DNA of 64,000 nt from Pseudoalteromonas galatheae (GTDB lineage: Bacteria; Pseudomonadota; Gammaproteobacteria; Enterobacterales; Alteromonadaceae): the NCBI RefSeq assembly GCF_005886105.2, contig NZ_PNCO02000001.1:2787001-2851000 (forward strand), given 5' to 3'. A model generated the notes under the pieces. That model was not told the origin of the DNA. It made no database searches and was given only the letters and a program-made list of their open reading frames with translations. A program made the position numbers and the translations under genes. Shown one piece after another: positions 55,711-64,000 of the stretch (position 1 is the stretch's first letter; each line of letters opens with the position of its first letter).

Positions 55711-57453
55711 TTACATTTGCTCCATCACTTCAATACCAAGCAAATCTAGGCCGGTTTTCAGTGAGTTAGCAACCAGATTACATAACACTAGACGACTTTC
55801 ACGGACGTCTGCTGCTACATCATCTTTCAAAATTGGGCACGCTTCATAGAATGTCATATACAAGCTCGCGAGCTCATATAAATAACTACATAATACGTGT
55901 GGCGTTGCTTCGCTGATCATCAGATCAAGTACTTCTTCAAGTTGCAGCAGTTTAAGTGCAAGTGCCTTTTCCTGCGGTGCTTGAATTTGAATGCAACCAG
56001 TTAGGCTGGCGCTATCCATGTTTGCCTTACGGAAAATACTACGAACACGAGTATAGGCGTACTGCAAATATGGCGCTGTGGCTCCTTCAAAACTCAGCAT
56101 CGTATCCCAGTTAAAGATATAATCACTGGTTCTGTGTTTTGACAGATCGGCGTACTTCACCGCACCAATACCCACTTTACGTGCTATTTCTTGGCGTGCT
56201 TCATCAGATAGGTCAGAGGCTCTATCAGCAAGCTTTTCTGTCGCACGACTCACCGCTTCATCAAGTAAGTCTGATAACTTCACCGTACCGCCAGTACGAG
56301 TTTTAAACGGTTTGCCGTCGTTACCCATCATTGTACCGAACAGGCTTGGCTCGTAGCTAGTTTTGTCTTTTAAAAGACCCGCTTTACGTGCTGTGATCTC
56401 AACTTGGTTGAAATGTAAGCCCTGACGCGCATCAACAAAAATTAGGATACGATCAACATCTAGCTCATTTGAGCGGTAATCACAGGCTGCTAAATCAGTC
56501 GTCGAATATAAGAAACCACCACCTGATTTTTGCACGATAAATACGGAAGGTTCACCGTCTTTATTTGCCAATTCGTCAAGAAATACAACTTGAGCGCCCT
56601 GATCTTCAACCGCAATGCCTTTCTCTTTTAGCAGCTCAATCACGCCAGTAAGACGGTCGTTGTAAGCACTTTCTGCCATGATATCATCACGCGTAAGCGT
56701 CACGTTTAGTTTACCGTATACTTCTTCAGAATGTTTAACTGAGGTGTCGATAAACATTTCCCATAGCTTCTTACAATGCGCATCACCGCCTTGTAGTTTT
56801 ACTACGTAATCACGGGCTTTATCGGCAAAACCAGCTTCGTCGTCAAAGCGCTTTTTGGCATCACGATAAAAGCTTTCAAGATCCGCAAGGGCGACGTTTT
56901 CAAGGTCAACACCTTGGTTCAGCAAATCTTCAAGGTGTGCTATCAACATACCAAACTGGGTACCCCAGTCACCCATATGGTTTTGGCGAATAACAGTGTC
57001 ACCACGGAACTCAAGGGCACGCACTACGGCATCACCAATAATAGTTGAGCGCAGGTGACCTACGTGCATCTCTTTAGCAAGGTTTGGCGAAGAAAAGTCG
57101 ACCACAACTTTGTCAGGTGTAGCATGTTCAGCAACACCTAGTTTGGCATCATTATTTGCCGCTTCTAGGCTTGTGGCTAAAAACTCAGGCTTGAGGTGAA
57201 TATTAATAAAACCAGGGCCTGCGATTTCTGTTTTTTCAGCAAGTTCGGCAACGTCTAGATTATCGATGATCTTCTGCGCAAGCTCTCTTGGGTTAGTTTT
57301 TAGTGCTTTAGCAGCCCTCATCGCACCGTTAATTTGATAGTCACCAAACTGTGGACGCGTGCTTTGTGTTACCGCAGGGTTTGTACCTTCAGGGATACCA
57401 GCCGCTTGCATCGCAGCATTGGCTTTTTCAATTAAAATACTTTTGATGTTCAT
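55711..57453 (-). CDS. argS: Arginyl-tRNA synthetase
   Basis: This 580-residue class I synthetase has the HIGH-type motif HVGHLRS in [20 protein letters not shown] (about 118-137) and an N-terminal Add-1 domain. The KMSKS position is replaced by [13 protein letters not shown], normal for many ArgRS. The C-terminal DALR-type anticodon domain ends [10 protein letters not shown]. It lies 24 bp downstream of prfC on the same strand. Confidence 0.97.
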   Translation of the reverse strand: MNIKSILIEKANAAMQAAGIPEGTNPAVTQSTRPQFGDYQINGAMRAAKALKTNPRELAQKIIDNLDVAELAEKTEIAGPGFINIHLKPEFLATSLEAANNDAKLGVAEHATPDKVVVDFSSPNLAKEMHVGHLRSTIIGDAVVRALEFRGDTVIRQNHMGDWGTQFGMLIAHLEDLLNQGVDLENVALADLESFYRDAKKRFDDEAGFADKARDYVVKLQGGDAHCKKLWEMFIDTSVKHSEEVYGKLNVTLTRDDIMAESAYNDRLTGVIELLKEKGIAVEDQGAQVVFLDELANKDGEPSVFIVQKSGGGFLYSTTDLAACDYRSNELDVDRILIFVDARQGLHFNQVEITARKAGLLKDKTSYEPSLFGTMMGNDGKPFKTRTGGTVKLSDLLDEAVSRATEKLADRASDLSDEARQEIARKVGIGAVKYADLSKHRTSDYIFNWDTMLSFEGATAPYLQYAYTRVRSIFRKANMDSASLTGCIQIQAPQEKALALKLLQLEEVLDLMISEATPHVLCSYLYELASLYMTFYEACPILKDDVAADVRESRLVLCNLVANSLKTGLDLLGIEVMEQM

Positions 57454-57477
57454 CTGTTTTCCTTTAATGCGCAGCGA

Positions 57478-59067
57478 TTAGTGTTCACGAGTTTCATGGA
57501 ACTTCACGTCAGGGTAACGTTCCATCGATAGGTTCAGGTTTACGCGGCTTGGTGCGATATAAGTTAGGTTATCACCACCATCTAGTGCCAAGTTTTGCTC
57601 GCACTTGCGGCGGAACTCTGCCATTTTCTTCTCGTCATCACAGCTTACCCAACGCGCGGTTTGAACCGTTACGCTCTCGTAAATTGCATCAACGTTGTAT
57701 TCAGACTTTAAACGTGCCACAACCACATCAAACTGTAGCACCCCAACCGCACCTACAATCAGGTCGTTATTGATAAGTGGTCTAAATACCTGTACTGCAC
57801 CTTCTTCAGAAAGCTGTACCAACCCTTTAAGGAGCTGTTTTTGCTTCAGTGGATCTCTTAGGCGAATGCGACGGAATAGCTCAGGCGCAAAGTTTGGAAT
57901 ACCACTAAATTTAAGCGTTTCACCTTGTGTGAAGGTATCACCAATTTGAATAGTACCGTGGTTATGTAGACCGATAATATCACCCGCGAACGCTTCTTGA
58001 GCACGCTCACGGTCACCCGCCATAAAGGTTACTGCATCTGCGATACTGACTTGTTTACCAAGGCGCACGTGGTTCATCTTCATGCCCTGGCTATATTTAC
58101 CAGATACAATACGCATAAAGGCGATACGGTCGCGGTGTTTTGGATCCATGTTTGCTTGGATTTTAAACACGAAACCAGAGAACTTTTCTTCATCGGCTTT
58201 TACTTCACGCTCATCAGTTTGACGCGGCAGTGGCGTTGGCGCCCACTCGGTTAATCCGTCAAGCATGTGGTCAACACCGAAGTTACCAAGTGCCGTACCA
58301 AAGAATACAGGAGTTAATTCGCCAGTTAAAAACAATTCACGGTCAAACTCGTGCGAGGCACCCATAACTAACTCAAGCTCTTCTCGAAGTTGTTCCGCAA
58401 GGCTTTCACCCACGGCGGCGTCAAGCTCGCTGTTATCTAGCCCTTTGATCACGCGTTTGTCTTGGATCGTATGACCTTGACCAGTTTGGTACAAAATCGT
58501 TTCATCACGGTGAATGTGATAAACACCTTTAAATTCTTTACCACAGCCAATTGGCCAAGTCACCGGCGCACACATGATGTTCAGCTCGGTTTCTACTTCA
58601 TCAAGTAGCTCCATTGGGTCACGAATATCACGGTCCAATTTGTTCATAAAGGTAACAATTGGCGTGTCACGTAAGCGCGTTACTTCCATTAATTTACGAG
58701 TACGGTCTTCTACACCTTTTGCTGCATCGATTACCATCAAGCACGAGTCAACAGCGGTGAGCGTACGATAAGTATCTTCAGAGAAGTCTTCGTGTCCCGG
58801 AGTATCTAGTAAGTTTACTAAGGCATCATTGTATGGAAACTGCATCACAGAAGTTGTTACCGAGATACCACGCTCTTTTTCCATTTCCATCCAGTCAGAT
58901 TTGGCGTGTTGGTTTGAGCCACGGCCTTTAACCGTACCGGCTTTTTGTAACGCCTTTCCGAATAAAAGTACTTTTTCGGTGATGGTGGTTTTACCCGCAT
59001 CCGGGTGCGAAATAATCGCGAAAGTCCGTCTTTTTGAGACTTCCTGAGGAATTGAAGCGTTTGACAT
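57478..59067 (-). CDS. prfC: Peptide chain release factor 3
   Basis: This 529-residue GTPase recycles RF1/RF2 from the ribosome. G1 is [15 protein letters not shown]3 is [15 protein letters not shown] and G4 is FMNKLDRD. The RF3-specific segment [31 protein letters not shown] is intact. It is probably co-transcribed with argS. Confidence 0.97.
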   Translation of the reverse strand: MSNASIPQEVSKRRTFAIISHPDAGKTTITEKVLLFGKALQKAGTVKGRGSNQHAKSDWMEMEKERGISVTTSVMQFPYNDALVNLLDTPGHEDFSEDTYRTLTAVDSCLMVIDAAKGVEDRTRKLMEVTRLRDTPIVTFMNKLDRDIRDPMELLDEVETELNIMCAPVTWPIGCGKEFKGVYHIHRDETILYQTGQGHTIQDKRVIKGLDNSELDAAVGESLAEQLREELELVMGASHEFDRELFLTGELTPVFFGTALGNFGVDHMLDGLTEWAPTPLPRQTDEREVKADEEKFSGFVFKIQANMDPKHRDRIAFMRIVSGKYSQGMKMNHVRLGKQVSIADAVTFMAGDRERAQEAFAGDIIGLHNHGTIQIGDTFTQGETLKFSGIPNFAPELFRRIRLRDPLKQKQLLKGLVQLSEEGAVQVFRPLINNDLIVGAVGVLQFDVVVARLKSEYNVDAIYESVTVQTARWVSCDDEKKMAEFRRKCEQNLALDGGDNLTYIAPSRVNLNLSMERYPDVKFHETREH

Positions 59068-59314
59068 CGGTTAAAATCTTCTCTTATTTTGAGTACAGTA
59101 CAGAGGACTGTTTTCTGCCCTACTCAGGCTATGAATATCAGTTAATCGTCTATTTTCGCTTATCTTGCCAAGATACTCAATCGCAGAGCGATTTTTCTAC
59201 GATATTTATTCTGTTTTATCGCAAACGATATGACTGAACTTGCCTAACTCATGCGCAAATACCCATACAATTGAGTATGTGGTTCTTGTATTTTTGTAAC
59301 AAACAAAATAAAGT

Positions 59315-59332
59315 AATAACGATTTGCATTTA
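59315..59332 (+). promoter_or_regulatory. Possible Fur box before tonB
   Basis: AATAACGATTTGCATTTA resembles Fur sites with GATTTGCATT cores and lies 13 bp before the tonB ATG. The match is partial, so confidence is limited. Confidence 0.42.
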
Positions 59333-59344
59333 AATTAGTAACGG

Positions 59345-60031
59345 ATGTACGTAGTTGTGCCTACCTCACACACAAAAGCTTTGCGACTGCAATCCCCTGA
59401 CGTCGCGTCCTTAAGTTCATGTTTCCTTGTTATTGCTATTCATATCGGAGGCATTGCTTTTGCGTGGACAACTACCTCAACACCTGAGCCAATAGAAATA
59501 TCTTCTCAGCACTCAAGTATTAAGGGCAAGTTTATCAACTTACCAGCGCAAACAAAGGAAAGCACAGTTCAGCAATCTGAACCTGTTGTAGAGCCTGAGC
59601 CTGTTGTAGAGCCTGATCCTGTTGTAGAGCCTGAGCCTGTTGTAGAACCTGCTCCAGTCAGCTCCGCAGTCCAACCAGAACAAAAAGATGTTAGTAACAC
59701 AGCTGAGGCGGCCACCACTTCTCAGGATCCGAGTTTACCGCCAGGACTTGTATTGCCGCACATGAGTGACGCTAATGCATTAAACAATCCGGCACCTATT
59801 TACCCAAGATTATCCCGTAAATTTAAAGAACAAGGGACAGTCTTATTAAAAATTTATATTGAAGCGGACGGCAGCGTCTCTGAGATAGAAATACATGAGT
59901 CGAGTGGTCACGGTCGCCTAGATCAGTCTGCAAAAGCAACTGTAAAACACTGGCAATACCAACCGGCAACTCAAGACGGACAAGCGATCGGTTATTGGTA
60001 CCTACAGCCTGTCAATTTTGCATTAAATTAA
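59345..60031 (+). CDS. tonB: Energy transducer TonB
   Basis: This 228-residue protein has an N-terminal anchor (about 22-42, SSCFLVIAIHIGGIAFAW, with the S..H pattern), a periplasmic Pro/Glu stalk with EPEPVV/EPDPVV repeats (about 82-107), and a C-terminal TonB domain with NNPAPIYPRLSRKFKEQGTVLLKI and GRLDQSAKATVKHWQYQPA. It is the first gene of tonB-exbB-exbD. It powers outer-membrane receptors, probably including the siderophore receptor at the window end. Confidence 0.95.
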   Translation: MYVVVPTSHTKALRLQSPDVASLSSCFLVIAIHIGGIAFAWTTTSTPEPIEISSQHSSIKGKFINLPAQTKESTVQQSEPVVEPEPVVEPDPVVEPEPVVEPAPVSSAVQPEQKDVSNTAEAATTSQDPSLPPGLVLPHMSDANALNNPAPIYPRLSRKFKEQGTVLLKIYIEADGSVSEIEIHESSGHGRLDQSAKATVKHWQYQPATQDGQAIGYWYLQPVNFALN

Positions 60032-60044
60032 ATAAGGAACAGTC

Positions 60045-60767
60045 ATGGAGAACCCATACGGAATCGCCGCCATGTGGGCACAAAGCGATATCGTCATTAA
60101 AGCAGTAGCGTTTAGTTTGCTGTTTATGTCAATCGCAACTTGGTGCGTCATATTAATCAAAGGCATTAAGCTTTATAAATTAAAACAGCCACTTGTTGGC
60201 TCCAAGCAGTTTTGGCACGCACAAGATGTGCAGTCAGGTATTTTATTACTCGAAACGCCAACGGGCCAAGCAACGCCCTTTAGTTCACTGGTCAACGAAG
60301 GCATGCATGCCAAGGCACATCATGAACAACACAAAGAAGATTTGCATGGTAATTTACCTATCGCTGAATGGTTAACAGCCAGCTTACGGACTTCTATTGA
60401 CGAAAGTAAATCGGAACTACAGAGTAACTTAGCGATACTTGCTTCCATTGGTGCCACCGCGCCCTTTATCGGCTTGTTTGGCACGGTATGGGGTATTTAC
60501 CATGCCCTGATCAGCATTGGCGTTAGTGGCCAAGCAAGTATCGACAAAGTGGCAGGTCCTGTAGGTGAAGCATTAATTATGACCGCTTTTGGCCTTGCCG
60601 TCGCTATCCCTGCGGTATTGGGTTACAACGCACTCACCCGGGGCAACAAACGCGTCGTGAACCGCCTGAATCACTTTGCTCACGAATTACATGCATTCTT
60701 ACTGATGGGCTCTGCACCAAGTGCAAACGCAAAGCGCCCAGTATTTAAGACCGTAGGAGGCAAATAA
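60045..60767 (+). CDS. exbB: ExbB proton-channel subunit
   Basis: This 240-residue MotA/TolQ/ExbB protein has three transmembrane helices (about 18-38, 130-155, 175-200). The signature LAILASIGATAPFIGLFGTVWGIYHALI and the GEALIMTAFGLAVAIPAVLGYN pore helix are present. It starts 13 bp after tonB with AAGGAAC upstream of the ATG. It couples proton flow to TonB with ExbD. Confidence 0.96.
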   Translation: MENPYGIAAMWAQSDIVIKAVAFSLLFMSIATWCVILIKGIKLYKLKQPLVGSKQFWHAQDVQSGILLLETPTGQATPFSSLVNEGMHAKAHHEQHKEDLHGNLPIAEWLTASLRTSIDESKSELQSNLAILASIGATAPFIGLFGTVWGIYHALISIGVSGQASIDKVAGPVGEALIMTAFGLAVAIPAVLGYNALTRGNKRVVNRLNHFAHELHAFLLMGSAPSANAKRPVFKTVGGK

Positions 60768-61183
60768 TGGCGTTTGGTCAGGGGTTTGAAGATGACGAAG
60801 AGGTCATGGCTGAAATAAACATGACACCTCTTGTGGATGTTATGTTGGTATTGCTGATCATTTTTATTATCACCATGCCTGTGATCACTCAGTCTATTGA
60901 AGTGGAGCTGCCCAAAGCAGCCTTGCAAGAAACCAGCGCAGAGATATTGCCCGACAGCGTCTCTTTGATAGTACAAGCAAATGGTGATATTCAATGGCAA
61001 CAGCAAGCCATTACGCTCGCGCAACTTCAACAACGTTTAGTGGAAGTTGCCGCACAATCACCGCAGCCTCCGATCCAATTACAAGGAGCTGCCAAAGTTC
61101 CCTATGAAAAAATAGTCGAGGTTATGGCACTGGCGCAACAATCGGGCGTTAACTCACTGAACTTTGTGACGCAAACCAAGTAA
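60767..61183 (+). CDS. exbD: ExbD accessory subunit
   Basis: This 138-residue protein has one transmembrane helix (about 23-43) containing the essential Asp in MTPLVDVMLVLLIIFIIT. Its periplasmic domain includes LPKAALQETSAE. The exbB stop and exbD ATG overlap (TAATG). A hairpin at 61195-61232 follows. Confidence 0.96.
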   Translation: MAFGQGFEDDEEVMAEINMTPLVDVMLVLLIIFIITMPVITQSIEVELPKAALQETSAEILPDSVSLIVQANGDIQWQQQAITLAQLQQRLVEVAAQSPQPPIQLQGAAKVPYEKIVEVMALAQQSGVNSLNFVTQTK

Positions 61184-61415
61184 TAAAAACCAAGATAGCG
61201 CTAAGCGGGGTGTCGCCTTGTTATAGCGCTATGAAGATAGATAAATAGACAGAACTTAGCTTTTTTAACACAGTGCAACGGGCAGAGATTAAGCACTAAA
61301 CGACGAAGGATCTCGTTAGACAGTTTAAATACGAATTAATTTCATAAATATTTAAATAAATTAAATTCTCACTCGTCTAATCCAAAACATAATTTTAGTT
61401 GAGCTTCTGATAGTC

Positions 61416-61577
61416 ATACCAATTTGCTTAATTAAGTGATCTATTTTGAGGCGAGAAAATTTTGTCGATAACAAGGCGAAGGTTTTTCTATTTAGTTGTT
61501 CTAAATGAGAAATTCTTAACGCAGTTAGCGTCAGGTTTGCTCCTTCAAATTGAGCAAGTATTAAGACTAATTGGTAT
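61416..61577 (+). mobile_element. ATACCAATTG-family MITE-like element, copy C
   Basis: A 162-bp element with ends ATACCAATTT and CTAATTGGTAT. The core CTATTTAGTTGTTCTAAATG is identical to copy A over more than 20 bases. It ends 80 bp upstream of the monooxygenase start, within its likely promoter region. Confidence 0.82.
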
Positions 61578-61603
61578 TAATAGCGCCCTGTCGGTCTTGA
61601 CGC

Positions 61604-61617
61604 TCAGCAGGCCCTAG
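61604..61617 (+). mobile_element. Possible terminus of a CTAGGGC-family element
   Basis: TCAGCAGGCCCTAG differs by one base from the right end TCAACAGGCCCTAG of the element at 18576-18844. No full element is left around it. Confidence 0.4.
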
Positions 61618-61656
61618 GACAATAGCAGTAGCTGACCGTAACTGTGAGGATTAAGT

Positions 61657-62961
61657 ATGAACAACACATCTCGCTTTTCATTAGTAGGTATTGGCTTCGG
61701 ACCTTCTAATATTGCACTAGCAATCGCACTTCGCGAGCAAGGTCTAACGGATTGGGCTAACCATGCCTTGTTTATGGAACGTCAGCCAGAGTTTTCATGG
61801 CATAAAAATATGATGCTCGAAAACACCCACATGCAAATTTCCTTTTTGAAAGATCTGGTCACTATTCGTAATCCTAAAAGTGAATTTACGTTTATTAACT
61901 ATTTGCACCAAAAAAACCGCTTAGCAGACTTTATCAACCTGCAGACATTTTTCCCAAGCCGGCATGAATTTAACGACTACTTAGCCTGGGCGGCTTCACA
62001 TTTTAAAGATCAAACCAGCTATGGCGAAACCGTATTTGATGTCCAACCGATTATAGAAAACGAGCAAGTTGTTGCACTACAAGTGCACTCTAGAGGTGTT
62101 GATGGCAGTGAAAAAGTCGTCGAAACAGATAACCTAGTCGTAAGCATTGGTGGCGGTGGATATATACCAAAACAATTTAGAAAGCTGGCAGGCGACACTC
62201 GCGTATTCCACAGTAATGATTACAAAGTCGCTATTGAAGCAAATAACACAGCTAAGAAAATTGCCGTAATTGGCGCAGGTCAAAGTGCCGCCGAAATATT
62301 TATGGATTTACACGGCCGCGCAGATGATAACCAAGTCGACTTTGTTATTCGTGCAAACTCTATTAAGCCATCGGACGACAGTCCATTTGTAAATGAAATT
62401 TTCAACGCAGAATATACTGATAAGGTTTTCTCTAAATCCGATATCGAGCGCGAAGCCTTCTTAAAAGAATACCGCCAGACCAACTACGCCTGTCCTGACT
62501 TACCACTTATCGAACAAATTTATGGTGTATTTTACGAACAAAAAGTACGCAGTCACTATCGTCATCGCTTCCTTTCAAGCACAGAGGTCGCGGCGGTTGA
62601 TGCGGACGAAAACGGTATTCATTTAACTCTCACAAACCGCAAAACTGGCGACACTAAAGTATGTACCTACGATGCGGTAGTGCTAGCAACAGGCTATGTA
62701 CGTGATCAGCACAAAACGCTATTGGCGCCTTTATCGAAATACTTAGGTGACTTTACCGTAGGACGCGACTACCGCATTCAAAGCACGGAAGACTTTAAAC
62801 CGAATATTTTCTTGCAAGGCGCATGCGAAAGTTCCCATGGACTGAGCGATACCTTGTTATCAATTTTGGCAGTCCGTAGCCAAGAAATTGGTGAGGTACT
62901 TAAACAACTAAAACAAACATCAACGCCTCAAGTTACTGATAACACGGCGCTAGTGGACTAG
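61657..62961 (+). CDS. L-ornithine/L-lysine N-monooxygenase (siderophore synthesis)
   Basis: This 434-residue flavoprotein of the SidA/PvdA/IucD family hydroxylates the side-chain amine of ornithine or lysine for hydroxamate siderophores. The FAD motif is GIGFGPSNIALAIAL (about 12-26), the NADPH motif IGAGQSAAEIF (about 205-215), and the C-terminal ATGYVRD and HGLSDTLLS motifs are present. GAGGA lies 7 bp before the ATG. A siderophore receptor gene follows 86 bp on. Ornithine is somewhat favoured over lysine, but this is not certain. No assembly enzymes are seen within the window. Confidence 0.9.
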   Translation: MNNTSRFSLVGIGFGPSNIALAIALREQGLTDWANHALFMERQPEFSWHKNMMLENTHMQISFLKDLVTIRNPKSEFTFINYLHQKNRLADFINLQTFFPSRHEFNDYLAWAASHFKDQTSYGETVFDVQPIIENEQVVALQVHSRGVDGSEKVVETDNLVVSIGGGGYIPKQFRKLAGDTRVFHSNDYKVAIEANNTAKKIAVIGAGQSAAEIFMDLHGRADDNQVDFVIRANSIKPSDDSPFVNEIFNAEYTDKVFSKSDIEREAFLKEYRQTNYACPDLPLIEQIYGVFYEQKVRSHYRHRFLSSTEVAAVDADENGIHLTLTNRKTGDTKVCTYDAVVLATGYVRDQHKTLLAPLSKYLGDFTVGRDYRIQSTEDFKPNIFLQGACESSHGLSDTLLSILAVRSQEIGEVLKQLKQTSTPQVTDNTALVD

Positions 62962-62976
62962 CCTCGAACTAAAACG

Positions 62977-63006
62977 GGTGATTGAGAAAAGCTCTGCTCA
63001 ATCACC
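62977..63006 (+). promoter_or_regulatory. Hairpin between monooxygenase and receptor genes
   Basis: The 10-bp stem GGTGATTGAG/CTCAATCACC has a 10-nt loop and no T run. It may be a partial terminator or an mRNA-stabilising structure inside an operon. Confidence 0.5.
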
Positions 63007-63047
63007 TCATAAATAAATCTGCTTCTCAAAAATAATAAGGAGTCTTT

Positions 63048-64000
63048 GTGAAACAACAACGCTCAACCCCATTGTTAACCCTATCACCCATTGCTGCCGC
63101 CATTTTAGGTTTAACACTGGTATCAACTGCACATGCTGAAGGTAACTCGCCAAGCAAACTAAAAGCGGTTACCGTCAATGCTGATGCCGACCAAGAAACG
63201 GCAACAGGTCCGGTTGAAGGTTACAATGCACGCCGCAGTGCAACTGGCTCAAAAATCGATGTTGCAATAATTGAGGTGCCACAAACCATCAATGTTGTCA
63301 CCGCAGACAAAATTGAAGCCATCGGCGCAACGCGTGTGACAGAAGCATTATCATATACCGCAGGTGTAAATACCGCACCTTGGGGTGACTTACCACAATA
63401 CGATTGGTTATACATTCGTGGCTTTGATGCTTATGCACCTGGTTTCTACCAAGATGGTCTACAGATCCGTAACAGTGGTAACTGGGGTTTATGGCAGACC
63501 GAAAGCTACGGTATGGAGCGTATAGAAATTCTTAAAGGCCCCTCTTCAGTATTATATGGTCAAAATGGCCCAGGTGGCGTCGTTAACCTAGTTAGTAAAA
63601 TGCCAACGCCATTTTCGCAAAATGAGCTGCAGATCAAGCTTGGCAATAACAGCCTCAAACAACTAGCCGTTGATATGTCAGGTCCAATTGACGACGATAG
63701 CGAGTATTTATATCGCGTGACAGGCTTAACCAAAAAGTCTGATTTGAGTACCGATCCACTAGAAAACGATCGCGACTACTTAGCCCTATCAATGACTTGG
63801 CAACCAAGTAGCCAAGGGAAAATCACCTTTTACTCACAGTATTACGACATTGAGTCTGGCGCTGCTTGGCACGCCTACCCAACAACAGGTACTATTTTAC
63901 CGAACCCTAACGGCCAAATCCCGTTTTCAACATTGATTGGTGAGCCTGATTTCAACCGCTACAACCAAGAACAGTGGGTAGTAGGTTATAAAGGCGAGTA
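63048..64000 (+). CDS. TonB-dependent siderophore receptor, 5' part
   Basis: The gene runs off the window; 317 codons are visible. The GTG start at 63048 is supported by AAGGAG 5 bp upstream and by a signal peptide (VKQQRSTPLLTLSP... ending STAHA). The plug domain shows IIEVPQTINVVTADKIEA, LYIRGFDAYAPGFYQDGLQI and RIEILKGPSSVLYGQNGPGG, typical of FhuE/FpvA-type ferric-siderophore receptors. The barrel begins at about residue 180. It probably takes up the siderophore made with the preceding monooxygenase. Confidence 0.92.
   Translation, partial: MKQQRSTPLLTLSPIAAAILGLTLVSTAHAEGNSPSKLKAVTVNADADQETATGPVEGYNARRSATGSKIDVAIIEVPQTINVVTADKIEAIGATRVTEALSYTAGVNTAPWGDLPQYDWLYIRGFDAYAPGFYQDGLQIRNSGNWGLWQTESYGMERIEILKGPSSVLYGQNGPGGVVNLVSKMPTPFSQNELQIKLGNNSLKQLAVDMSGPIDDDSEYLYRVTGLTKKSDLSTDPLENDRDYLALSMTWQPSSQGKITFYSQYYDIESGAAWHAYPTTGTILPNPNGQIPFSTLIGEPDFNRYNQEQWVVGYKGE

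Larger units (their letters stand above)
61184..61656. other. Intergenic region between exbD and the siderophore monooxygenase
   Basis: The 473 bp hold a hairpin ATAGCGCT...AGCGCTAT (61195-61232), an AT-rich stretch (61315-61400) and MITE copy C (61416-61577). A short CTAGGGC-family terminus (61604-61617) lies 39 bp before the next ATG. I see no clear Fur box. Confidence 0.6.

Overview
The window looks like a chromosomal segment of a marine gammaproteobacterium of the Alteromonadales, most probably Pseudoalteromonas or a close relative. This rests on moderate to low GC, gammaproteobacterial orthologues and gene orders (ygiF/ygiM divergent, pdhR-aceE-aceF-lpdA, serB/smp divergent, pdxH-argS-prfC), an orphan periplasmic-binding-protein style common in that order, and short AT-rich ATACCAATTG elements. 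The genus is inferred from gene content and was not tested by a search. No rRNA, tRNA, CRISPR array, prophage or complete insertion sequence was seen.

Layout. 0-1 kb: 3' part of lnt. 1.0-1.5 kb: a seven-unit REP/BIME array. 1.6-7.1 kb: a TPR histidine kinase, ygiF, ygiM and an outer-membrane barrel protein. 7.3-12.6 kb: an alanine/glycine symporter, a CtlX-type hydrolase divergent from an Lrp/AsnC regulator, an MscS channel and a YihY/BrkB protein. 12.75-19.8 kb: a zinc-limitation cluster, with a PhoX-type phosphatase and a histidine-rich TonB-dependent receptor on the minus strand, divergent from zur, a dihydroorotase paralogue and the zinc-independent cyclohydrolase folE2. Two Zur-like boxes lie between the divergent genes. 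19.9-34.5 kb: a lipoprotein M3 peptidase, an M17 aminopeptidase, a CstA-family transporter, dinB under a LexA box, an aldo-keto reductase, a Nudix protein, a TonB-like stalk protein, an NYN protein, a SIMPL protein, a PatZ-type acyltransferase and a potassium channel. 34.5-40.8 kb: a very large propeller-PAS-GGDEF-EAL protein and small genes. 40.9-47.9 kb: the pyruvate dehydrogenase locus under PdhR. 48.5-59.1 kb: a binding protein, a metalloprotease, serB/smp, an orphan type II thioesterase, a TatD nuclease, pdxH, argS and prfC. 59.3-64.0 kb: tonB-exbB-exbD, an ornithine/lysine N-monooxygenase and the start of a TonB-dependent siderophore receptor.

How it works together. The two coherent accessory modules both handle scarce metals. 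The zinc module combines an outer-membrane importer with Zn-sparing enzymes under Zur. The iron module couples TonB energisation to hydroxamate siderophore synthesis and uptake. Most of the rest is housekeeping.

The least-described material is non-coding. Two REP arrays 53 kb apart have almost the same 78-79 bp period and share a GTAGGAG header with other single REPs. One MITE-like family with CTAGGGC termini has a 269-bp copy inserted exactly between the dihydroorotase gene and folE2, where it supplies the dihydroorotase stop codon. A second MITE-like family (ATACCAATTG termini) has three copies. I saw no defence system or other clearly novel multi-gene system.
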